From contig CM034240.1 of NCBI GenBank assembly GCA_019916065.1, positions 21,313,894 to 21,377,893 on the forward strand: a stretch of DNA of 64,000 nt, written 5' to 3'. Under the pieces are notes generated by a model that saw only the letters and a program-made list of their open reading frames with translations, made no database searches and was not told where the DNA came from. Of the stretch, positions 37,758 through 47,581 are shown piece after piece; position 1 is the first letter of the stretch, and the number at the start of each line of letters is the position of its first letter. The position numbers were made by a program, and so were the translations under genes. Source of the DNA: Vitellaria paradoxa (Eukaryota > Streptophyta > Magnoliopsida > Ericales > Sapotaceae).

Positions 37758-40700
37758 ATGGATCCTCCTAGAGAAGGCGGTTCGAGCACGAGACCTCCAC
37801 GGTTTAATGGCACCAATTATGCGCATTGGAAGGTTCAAATGAAAGCACACTTCATCTCATTGAACGTCAATGTTTGGTTGGCCATTGAAAAAGGTTGGGT
37901 AAAACTAACTCACTCTGTTAATAAGGAAACAATTGACAAGCCTATGGATTTGTGGACGAGTGTTGAGCAAGAGAAGGCAGAGTGAAAAGACAAGGCTCTG
38001 AGTTCTATTTTCTGTGCAGTCTCCACCGATGAATTTAGAAGAATTTCTACTTGTGAGATTGCAAAGGAGGCTTGGAAGATTCTGGAGTTGACGTATGAAG
38101 GGAATTCTACTGTCAAGAAGTCCAAGCTACAAAAAGTAACCTTAGAGTTTGAAAGTTTGAAGATGGCTGAAGACGAACCCTTTGATTATTTTTATGCAAA
38201 GCTTAGTGACATTGTCAATACAAGCTTCAATCATGGAGAACCAATTCCTAATCGAAAGATCGTAAGTAAGATTCTCCGATCCTAATTATGTCCTTCCAAG
38301 CAAAAGCTACTACTATCGAAGAGATTAGGGATGTTGATTCAATGAGGGTAGAAGATTTAGTTGGCTCCTTGCAAACTTATGAAGCCAACATGATCAAACC
38401 AAAGTTTAGAGGAGTTGCCCTAAAAACGGTAAAAGAAGACGAGTCCTCCTCTAGTAATGATGAGTCAATCCCCTTTCCTGAAAAAATTGCTATCTATGCT
38501 AAGAAACTTAGAAAATTCTTCAAAAAGAAATATAGCAAGTGATTATACTTGAAAGTGTAATTACAAACTCCACTTTTGGATAGTCATTAATGCATTTAAG
38601 TAGTTTATTTTGAAGTTTTATCATTATTTTATTACTTATAGTAATTATTTTTTTAATTGTAGGGAAAAGGGCAAAATAAGTGAGATTAGCAGCGATGAAA
38701 GTGGTTGCCGAGGAAAAAAAATGGTCCGAAGTTCAAGATGGTTGAAGTGGTGTCCAGCTGAAGCTCTAGCTTGACACCCTGTCAGTATTTTGACCATATC
38801 TTTTCACTCATAATTCCAATTGATCTGATTCTTTTCGAGTTAGAAAGAAGACTCAAAGGGCTACAACTTTTGCGTTTTAGCCGAAGCCTGAATCTGTCAT
38901 CTTTGAGATCAAAAATGCATTGGAAGTTGAAGACAGCAAGCTGTCAGAAGTAGAACTTGAAAAACAAGTTTTCTATGGTCCAGACCCCCTGGCAGACGGT
39001 CGGGACCACAATGCACTAAAGGCCCACAATTGTAACTTCAGGTTTTAGGGTTTCCTACAATTTTTCTATATAATTTCTGTACATGGCCGACCCTAGGGAG
39101 AGCATATTCATTCGTTTACATACCTTAGAGAGTTTAAAGAGGTTTTCTTTGTTTTGTGGATGTTTTTACGTATTTTCGAAGCCGTTGTTACATTTATTTT
39201 AGCCATGATTTTTAGATTTCCTTTTCACAGCTTCTTTTAGAGTACGTTATATTTCGTTCTTTTGATTAATAATATGATTTGTTTTCTTTATTCAGTAGAT
39301 CAATTAAATACATGTTCAATGATTGTTTTTGTTTCGTTTAATATCATGATAGCGTAAAAACCTTAATTCTTGATTCAATGAATCAAGGAAGGGTAGGTTA
39401 CTCTGATATATGGAATGCGCGTAGACCCTTCACATGGTTTGCGAAAACTCATGCGTAGGGGTCTACAACTTTTAAACCTAATTCATTTTATTTCAAAAAC
39501 TTTCGAAAACGAAAACTTTTGACTATATTCTCTATAATCACTAGTAAAGGTTTTTTCGATTAAAACTTTCTCAATATTTTTGAATAAACTAAAAAATTGA
39601 ATTTGAATCCGAATTTGAATGGGTTTGTTTGAAAAACTTTTGAAAACAAAAGTTTTGACTATATATTCTGTAATCACTGGTAAAAACTTTTGATTAAAAC
39701 TTTCTTAACATTTTTAAACAAACCCTAACTTAGGTTTAAACCCAAGTATTACCACACATCCCATAGTGAAGACGTAAACTACCTGGAATTGAAAGTTGGA
39801 TCAAGAACTTCTTAAATCTTATTATTGTCATTTGAATTGCTTTTGTTTGAATTAATTGAATTGCTTACTTCAGAATTTTTAGGTTAAATTATTTTTGTGC
39901 ATGTTTAAATTAGAAAGAATTCATTTTAGTTAATATTTAATTTCTTGAAATTTAAAATCAGTTTTTTTTAACTGCTGAAATTATGTTATTAAGTTGTTTT
40001 TAGTTTAAGCTTTACACTTGCAAAATCCTAGAATTTAGTTTAATTGATTTTTAAACTTAGTTTACATTCAAACTTAGGAATCACATTATAACCTAGAAAT
40101 TGAATGACATAGGCTCCCTGTGAATTCGACCTCGGACTCACCGAGTTAAAACTACACAACACACCCTTGCACTTGGGGGTTAGTTTAGACGCACTATTTA
40201 GAAGCGGTCAGCAAGCAAGGGAAGTCGAAAAAGATTGAGAAAGTCAAAAGAGAGAAACCTTTGCAGAAAAAGAAAAAGGAGAACAAGTCCAAGGGCGTGA
40301 AGTGTTACAAGTGCCAAGGTTATGGTCATATAGCCTAAGACTGTGGGAACAAGAAGGGTAAGAAAAAGGTTCTCAATGCAACACTCGATGATTTAGATGA
40401 TCAGTCGAGTACCTCCTCTTCTTCAGACGATTTTTCAGAGAATTATACTACTCTCATGGTTAGAGCAAGTGCCCCCTCTAATTCAGCTAAGTCATCCTAT
40501 TCTGTGAGCAAGAAAGAAGAATCATCTGAAAGTGAAGATGAAGAAGATTCTGATGAGGAGGTAGATTTTGAAGAGGCATATCAATTGTTGTACCAAGACT
40601 ATCGAAGACTCCCCAAGCAAAAGGAGAAGTTGACCACGAAGAATAAGGTGTTGAAAAGAGAGAGAGACAATCTGAAAATTGCTCTGGAAGAATTGGAAGC

Positions 40701-41289
40701 TAAGTTTAAAGGTCTTGAATCAAACAAGAAGACTCAAGATGAATTGATAACAAGTTTCAAGAGCAAACTGGATCAAAGAGAGAAGGAATTGAAAGATGCC
40801 CAGGGAAAGCTGCAAGCCATACAACTCAAGATGAATACTGCATCTTCCAAACTTGATAACATACTTAGGATGCAAAGGAGTCCACGTGACAAAAGAGGAC
40901 TTGGCTACACTGGCATGCAAATGGACACTCTAGAAACTAAAGCTACCCCCAGTTCCTCAAAGACAACTGCTCCAAATATAGTTAAAGCTCCTCTATCAAA
41001 GAAAGGTAATCAGTCAAAAGCTTACTTTCAAAAGCCCAAAGGTACACCCCCTAACTTGCAACGTAAGTTTGTTCCCATTTGTTTTCATTATGGTATACCC
41101 GGACACACAAGACCACACTGTCACAAATTATTTAGGCTTCCCCTATCCTATGTTGACACTAGGAATTCTTTGAAATATAATCTTCAAGTGTCAAATAGGT
41201 TTCATCCTTTAAGGTTTCAAAAGTCTTGTTTTGATTTTAAACCTTACATGACTTGGCCAGTGAGGAAAGATAAAAAGAAAAAATTCTAA
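37758..41289 (+). pseudogene. SIRE/Maximus-type gag, interrupted by a solo LTR
   Basis: Starts MDPPREGG and contains the copia gag core (FNGTNYAHWKVQMKAHF; LTYEGNSTVKKSKLQ). Lesions are a TGA at 37983-37985, a stop plus frameshift near 38283, the solo LTR at 38540-40210, and a TAA at 40336-40338 inside the first CCHC knuckle (CYKCQGYGHIA, stop, DC). The insertion plus duplicated target is 1676 bases, and the frame resumes correctly across it. The C-terminal frame 40456-41289 (277 aa) has an acidic Ser/Glu/Asp stretch, a long Lys/Glu-rich coiled coil and a second knuckle (CFHYGIPGHTRPHC) in which the second Cys has become Tyr. Confidence 0.85.
38540..40210 (+). mobile_element. Solo LTR (Athila/Tat-like) inside SIRE gag
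   Basis: 1671 bases with TG..CA ends and a perfect five-base target duplication GCAAG (38535-38539 and 40211-40215). Related to the solo LTR at 12675-14555: it shares the block at 38791-38890, the hairpin at 38976-39008, the CTTGCACTTG signature near 40168 and the GCGGTCA end. Confidence 0.92.
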
Positions 41290-42684
41290 AACCCATTGGT
41301 CCAAAACCCAACAATTCCAAGACTCAAAATGCTTTTCCAAAATTAAGAACTGTTTGGGTTACGAAAAGTGATCTCTATGTCTCCCACACCCCTAAGAGTG
41401 TTGAAGGGGTGAGCCTTGATGCGTAGAGTCAAATTTTCTTTCATGAACTAGGCTGTGCATCATTGTTTATTTTTCCCTAATTCTATTAAATCATAAAGAA
41501 TAGATATTTTTTTAGATAATTAAATTTTTTTTGGTGCAATGTTATTCTTGTGATATTTTTGCATATTCTATTACCTCATACACATTTCAAAATCATAGGA
41601 TTAAAATTGTTGATCTACATAGTGGTCATAAATTTGAATTACTTGATGAACTTGAATCCTATGTTTTGTTGTTCCTTGTCACGGTAGTGGTGTGCCAATT
41701 GTAATTGCACGAAGTTTAGTACATTATAAGAAATCTTTTCCACTACTCAACTATTTTAATAAATTCTCCTTTTTGGACTATTGGTTGCTCTTGAGTTTAA
41801 ATAAAAAAAATCACTTAGAAAGGGCTACCATATAAGATAGAGTGAAAGCTAGCTTGTTGACGTGCGGGTTATCAAAATAACCACTTTCTGGGTTTGACGA
41901 TACAGGAAGAAGGCTACCTACCCATAAAGTGTATGAAAGCCGCCAAGAACAAATAGAAAGAAAAATGAGGAAAAGACAAAGAAAAATGTGATTGTTCCTT
42001 GGTGTTTAGTTGAAAACAATGAATTGAGGGGAATTTAGTCGAAGAGCGAACACTGCATATCTTACTCAATTCAATTTAAAGTCCAAAGGAGCAATTTTAA
42101 AATTCATTCGAGTATGTGAAGAGTATCAATCATGTTGCACTTAAACTTCATTTCACACACTGCACAAGCATTTGACCATTGGTATGACATGTATGAACAA
42201 CTCATGACATAAATAGTAGGATGATTCTTGAAATTCTTATTTGTTACTATTTATGTATGATCAAAATTTTGGAACTATGTTTAGTTTTGTGTTTGGGAAA
42301 AAAGAACTTGGAATGATTTGATCGAGATTACCCATTGTATCTAATTTTTTTGTCAATTCATACCAAAAAGGGGGGAGAATGAGAATGCTTGAAAAGGGAA
42401 GAATGCTTTGAAAAGAATTTTGTTTATTAAGGGGGAGAACAAGCATTATTTTAGTAAATATTTGTGTCGATTAATTAAGGGGGAGAATATCTTGTTTCAT
42501 CTTTTGTGTTAATATTTCCTGTAATTTTTATTTATTCCATAAGATACCTTGATCGTTTTGTTTACATGTGCAGCAAACAGGTTTAATAATCAAAGCATAT
42601 TGATCAAGGAAGAGTTTACTGAGACCTTAATCTAAGATGAGCTTTCTTGTAATATTATGTTTTGAGTTTTGACATGGAATTGCC
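41290..42684 (+). other. SIRE region after gag, pol deleted
   Basis: About 1.4 kb with no protein domain recognised. 41290-41410 still looks like the pre-protease linker; 41440-41735 is AT-rich and unassigned. Purine tracts AAGGGGGGAG (near 42368), AAGGGGGAGAAC (near 42430) and AAGGGGGAGAAT (near 42479) precede the terminal one at 42685-42696. The left end of the tandem duplication is at 41736. Confidence 0.6.
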
Positions 42685-42696
42685 AAAGGGGGAAAT
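42685..42696 (+). promoter_or_regulatory. SIRE polypurine tract
   Basis: AAAGGGGGAAAT directly before the 3' LTR, the plus-strand primer site for reverse transcription. Confidence 0.8.
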
Positions 42697-43541
42697 TGTT
42701 AAGGCTAAAATTGTATATTGGCAAATACATGGTCAAAGATAGTGTTTTGTAATGTGTCGACTTAGTGTAGGCTAAGGTACTAGAGTCTTAAGTCAAAAAG
42801 AAGTGAAAATGCCTCAAGAAAGATGTGTTGGCATACCACTGGAAGTCCTGACAAGGTTCGGAATTGATTTACACAGAATGTCCGCAAGAAGGCTGCAATT
42901 TGGCACTGGAATATCCCGAGAGCTGAATTTTGAGATTTGGCTATGCGGGACCACCGCACTAATTCGCGGGAAGCCCGTGGGAATCCTGCGGGTGCGCCCT
43001 TCCCATAAGCTAGGTTTTACTAGCTTGTTTTGATCGTTCCGAGCCCTAACCGCCTCTGTTTGTCTATATATATCTTCTGGTGTCTTCTGGAAAAAGTGAC
43101 ACACACGGGGAGAGAGAATAAACATGAGATTGGAAGCTTGAAAGTTCAATTATTCTCTTCATCACTTAGCCAACATATTTCGTGTTCAATCCAGAGGAGT
43201 TTGAGTTTGAGGTTTGTGAATGCTAAGGATTCAGCACTCTGTGGATTCATCACGCTGTGGATTCAGCAAAGCTACCATGAATTTGGTGTTGAGCCTTCGA
43301 AGAGTCAAAGGGCTTTCGCTGAAGGAGTTGATGAATTGAGGATTCGAGCAAATGTCAACGAGAGTATAGAGTCGAGGTCTATCAAGGGGTTGAGTTTGTA
43401 ACCAGTATTTGATTTTAGTGAAAGTTTTGTTTGAGGTTTCCCTTCGTGGGTTTCCTCGTTTCTTGTATACTACCTTCTACACTGTTTTGTTTGTGTGTGG
43501 TTGATTGTTTGAGATCTCCATCAGCATATTGCAAAATTTCA
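42697..43541 (+). mobile_element. SIRE 3' LTR (duplication copy 1)
   Basis: 845 bases, TGTTAAGG to ATTTCA. Its copy at 51946-52790 is the same length and almost identical, showing that the segmental duplication came after this insertion. Confidence 0.88.
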
Positions 43542-44164
43542 GTAGTGGACTCCTATTTACAAGCTTCTAGCTTCGAATAGATTAATGTCCTTACACCTTG
43601 ATCCTAACAACAAACAAACTGTATAGATGTGTTCAAGGACTGCTTAATTTCATTCTTGCAAGATTGATTTGTGTTGGTTAAGTTTAGAATAACTTACTAA
43701 AACCAAACTCCTTAGTTCTTTTCTTGGTCCCAACTCTCTCCGATTCTCCTATTCTGATCTCCAAATTCTCTTTCTCTCTCTCCCCTTTCTTCTACATCTA
43801 TATACAACGTCTAACTTGCTCTCCAAGCATGCTACAGTACCCTACAACCTCACTTTACTCTCTATTTTATCCCAATGTTGTCATGAAAGTGACCTTTGGC
43901 TAACAAATGGAAAGCCACATCAATCTGTCAAAATTTACACAAGCGAGGCGCCCCCTCTGAGGCCTCAACCACTCGCACCTCTCACTAGGGCACCCCTCTG
44001 CATCTCTTCATGCCAAAATGCCTAATTTCTGGTTTTTGGATCCATTACTTCCAAGATCGTCGCCAATTACATCCTAATGACCATATTAACCGAATTAACA
44101 TACCATCTCCTAAACTTACTAAAATCATCAGATTATATTAATATGGAAAATTCATGATATTACA
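43542..44164 (-). mobile_element. Right Tekay-type LTR, outer part
   Basis: Continues 36852 after the copia insertion (first five bases are the duplicated target). It ends at CATGATATTACA, the LTR start on the minus strand. The next base belongs to the copia gag at 44165, so this is the outer edge of the Tekay array. Confidence 0.82.
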
Positions 44165-44903
44165 GACTTATAATGACCAAACCTGTGATAGCAATAACAT
44201 TCAACATTCTTCATTAATCTATTCTATGAATGACTTTTACTTTTACTCCTACGTTTACCTTTACTATAACCCCTGTCTCCAGTTTAACCTCTACTATTTG
44301 AGTGAGTACTTTCAACATTCAACCTGCCCATCATTGCTTTTGTCGTTCAGTTTATTTTTTAACTCTTTCGAGTTCAGAGATGATTTCACTTTGACTAAAG
44401 AAAAAATATCTCTACAATACAACATTATATTAATAAAATTCTCAAAAGAATTAGGCACTGAACACAAAACAATTAGGGCTTGATCTTCATCCTCGATGGT
44501 CACATCAATATTATTTAAATCCATAATGATTTTATTGAATTCATCAAGGTGATCTTCAATGTCATACCTTCACTTATTCATAGGCATGCAGTCTTTGCTT
44601 TAAATACAAATGATTGGTTAAGGATTCTTCACGTAGAGAGTTTTCTAACTTGTTTCGCAAACCAGCAGCTGTTTCTTTATCTACGACTTCTCTTAAGATC
44701 TCATTTGCGAGTGATAACTAAATCGTGTTGTGTGCTTTCTTTTCCAGATCTTCTTTCTCGTTAGTAGTCATCTTCTTAGCAAGTTTGCTTTCCAGCACTG
44801 TCACTGAACCCTACTGATGCAGCAGAGCACGTATCTTGATACGCCATAAACTGAAATTATTTTGCCAATCAAACTTTTCCACTTCAAATTTTGCCATAGA
44901 CAT
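44165..44903 (-). pseudogene. Ty1/copia gag fragment (copy 1), cut by the Tekay insertion
   Basis: Minus-strand gag starting at the ATG at 44903 (MSMAKFEVEKFDW). The frame 44524-44312 reads MDLNNIDVTIEDEDQALIVL and SLNSKELKNKLNDKSNDGQ, typical of the UBN2-type copia gag. It breaks off inside the zinc-knuckle region (HRFGHYKS) exactly at the Tekay LTR. A ~17-base deletion near 44312 is absent from copy 2. Confidence 0.82.
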
Positions 44904-44904
44904 A

Positions 44905-45240
44905 GCTCTAATACCAGTTTGTTACGGAAAAAGAAAAGACACATAGAAAACAACAAAAAAATTACGTGGTTCGATTTGAAAGTCTACGTTCACAGGTAAT
45001 TCACCAATAAAGATGAAAAGTATAATATGTGTAACCCTAACACAAAATGACTACCAAAATTACATTAACCTTAATATAAAAAATCTTTGACTTGTACATC
45101 TGAAGTTGGATCACAAAATGGGCCCAAAAAATGTTGAAATCAATCACATAGGTCGAAGCCCAAGACCCGAATACAAGCCATAAACTACAGATACTGTATC
45201 AATATAAAGAGTAAGAAAAATAAAATCTCTCTCACCCATA
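44905..45240 (-). mobile_element. Copia PBS and LTR (copy 1)
   Basis: PBS at 44905-44916 (minus strand TGGTATTAGAGC). The LTR begins at 44920 (TGTTACGGAA on the plus strand) and includes ACGTGGTTCG, a stretch common in plant copia LTRs. The outer end is not clear; 45240 is a rough limit. Confidence 0.6.
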
Positions 45241-45404
45241 GCTAATTTATGGGTATAATTTATCCTTTGTTTTAATACTATTATTCAGCTTTACCTCTCC
45301 ATTCCCTCTTTTTAAGCAATTTTTTTTTTCCTTTTTTATACATTTTCCCCGAATAGAGGTGATCAAAAATGCCAAATTGAGTTGAGTTTAGTATATTATA
45401 TTTA

Positions 45405-45740
45405 ATTATTTTTTCTTTATTTTTAGTTGCTAGTCTATTATATTTAATTATTTTTAATTTTTAAAAAAATATTCAAATTTATTTTTATTAAAAATCATGG
45501 TTTAAAAAATAATTTTAAGCGTTAAAAATCTAAAATAAGAGAGAGGATCAATGAGAGAGAATTGAAGAAATAAAAAGAAAAAAAATAAATTTAATGGGAG
45601 TAATTAGATTTCTTTTATAAAGGTCTAACAGTCAAGATTTACGCATGACAATGATCCAGTGCACTACGTACCGGTCATACCTTCAACCCTATTCTGAGTG
45701 CTTGTACAGTGCTTAAATATGAAATTAATTTCTCGCCCTT
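45405..45740. repeat. Half of a foldback element (copy 1)
   Basis: Matches the right arm of the inverted repeat at 54890-55890 but has no left arm or centre. Immediately left (45365-45408) is sequence absent from copy 2, part of which (ATTATATTTAATTATTTTT) resembles 45434-45455. Confidence 0.75.
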
Positions 45741-47434
45741 CTTGTGCTTCTGGTTCTAATTTTTTTTTTTTTTATAAAATAGTGTTTTTTCCACTTTATA
45801 ATGCTCTTCCGAATAAATACAAAAGTGAATCATTTTGAAGTGTTGTTAAATCCTTATGTTCTATATTTAAAAAAAAAATTAAATACCTAATGTAATTTAC
45901 ATGCAGGTGGTGAAAATTTATTCAATAGGGCATATTTCAAATTTACCTAGATCCACTGGACTTCTCTGGTAGTCTTTATGCTTCGTATATTCTGATTGTA
46001 ACTTTGCAGGATTAGCAAAGAAATTGTGGATTAAGAAAAATATAAATAAAAGAGAAGTTGTGAGTTTGAAATTACTTTCTAGGTTCCAAAGAAGGAAGAT
46101 GATGAAGAGAAGAAACCAATTATGTCTCAACTGGTTATCTGTTTGATCCTTTCCTGTGGTTGTGGCGTGTAAGTTTGGGTTGTGAGTTTTTTTTTTTTTT
46201 TCCTTTGTAAATTTGGAGCCCTAAGCTTCTTTTAAAAACTGTAAACAATTTTAAAAATTTTCAACTTATTCCAATTAAATTATGTCATATCTCATTTTTA
46301 TATCATTTTAATACCAACTTTTGCTTTTTTTTTTTTAAATTCCAATGCCAATGCATAATATATGTATCACTATTGCTTTAGGGGAGGACTTCACTTTGAC
46401 CATCATGATTTTTTTTATTTTTTATTTTGTATTTTTAACTATATATATTTTAATTTTAGATAAGAGAAATAAAATACACATGCATTTCACTAGTATATAT
46501 ACCAATGAAAAAAAAAAAGGTCACTAAATAATTAAAAAAATATTTTTTGATAAAAATTTCTTTAAATTACTGTAAATAATAATTTTGATGAAGAGAAATC
46601 TAAATGAGTCTTTTATGATCATTTTATTAAAGAAAAAATTTATTTTATATTGCATTTGAATAAAAAAGGTAAAAATAAATTTATTTAAATTATGCTACTA
46701 TTTTCATTAAGTATCAAATGAAATATTAATAATTAGAACCCCAGTATCAATAACATTTATGAAAAATAAGGGGTGTTACCATAACACCTAAATGAAACAG
46801 ATTTATGTTATTTATCCTATAATTAATTAACTCTTTTTAATTACTTATCAGCTGATAGAGTTAGCGTGTGATTAGTTTATTCGGGGGTGAAGATGGGAGG
46901 GTTGGTAGAAAAGTACTTACAAGCACCACTCAAACTGTGGGAATGAACGTATGAATCACATTGGTCAAGCCATCTCTATCCCCTGTTCCAATTAATATCA
47001 GAAGCTTTTGTCATTAAGCAAGCGTTAGTGGGTTTTGTGGGGCAAATCCCCTGTTCCACTCAAACTGTCCGACACTATAAAGATATACTGGCCACGGGTC
47101 GATGTGAAATTCAATGAGTTTAATGTATAAAATGTCCAATAAGTATAAGTGTTTCAAGTTTATAATTATATTTACTCAGTTTTTGCTCAATTTTTTTTAA
47201 TGAACTTATTAAATAATTGTGTTAGATTACGTATTATATATATATACTAGTTGTATACCAGTGCAATGCACGAGCAAAACGTAGATAGAATTAAAAAAAA
47301 AAAAAAATCACTAAACTCAAAGATACAAAAAATAAAATAAAATAAAAATAGATGTTCCGCTTCAGAATGTTTTGCACAAGGTGAGTAAAAATAAACTTTA
47401 CCCAATTTTTTAAACACTTTCTAGATTTTAGATT
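45741..47434. other. AT-rich intergenic DNA
   Basis: No gene seen. Long homopolymer A and T runs. A stretch near 47245-47285 (ACTAGTTGTATACCAGTGC..) recalls terminal motifs of plant DNA transposons but has no partner end here. A minus-strand frame at 46130-45918 is Phe/Leu-rich and probably chance. Confidence 0.5.
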
Positions 47435-47581
47435 TTATTTTAGTTTTAAGTTATATATAAGAGAGTTGAAGCATCCTAAGGTGAAATATTTGGTGAGATA
47501 AAAGAATTGCATCTTCATCTCCACCAAATCGCAGTCTTCGTCTCTCGCCGCGGAGACCAGCTTCTCTCCGGCGATGAGCAT
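47435..47581 (-). pseudogene. Ankyrin/XBAT-like E3 ligase fragment (copy 1)
   Basis: A GC-richer island in AT-rich DNA. On the minus strand the frame from 47581 reads MLIAGEKLVSAARDEDCDLV, then EMKMQFFYLTKYFTLGCFNS. This resembles the first ankyrin repeat of XBAT32-type RING ligases (general pattern E-KLVSAARDGD--EAK-LL, then Y-TFG--NSPLH). Only about 45 residues match, with a stop directly upstream and AT-rich sequence on both sides. I infer a dead or transposon-captured gene piece. Confidence 0.5.

Larger units (their letters stand above)
36853..43541 (+). mobile_element. SIRE-type copia element, gag-only, nested in Tekay LTR
   Basis: LTRs at 36853-37701 and 42697-43541, PBS, long gag and polypurine tract. 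The flanks are GTAGC (36848-36852) and GTAGT (43542-43546), a five-base target duplication with one mismatch. The joined flanks match uninterrupted Tekay LTR at 11190-11210. Without the nested solo LTR it is about 5.0 kb. No protease, integrase, RT or RNase H is left between gag and the 3' LTR, so it is non-autonomous. The LTRs differ at roughly 8% over the first 200 bases by eye. Confidence 0.88.

Noticed and set aside
42803..43401. Frames of 111-123 codons on both strands inside SIRE LTRs (also at 52052-52650)
   Set aside because: They lie wholly within LTR sequence, carry no protein motif and are not preserved in the diverged LTR at 36853.
45918..46130. 70-codon minus-strand frame, longer in copy 2 (56065-56412)
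   Set aside because: Phe/Leu-rich product of AT-rich DNA, with different N-terminal extents in the two copies caused by a microsatellite change; no recognisable domain.
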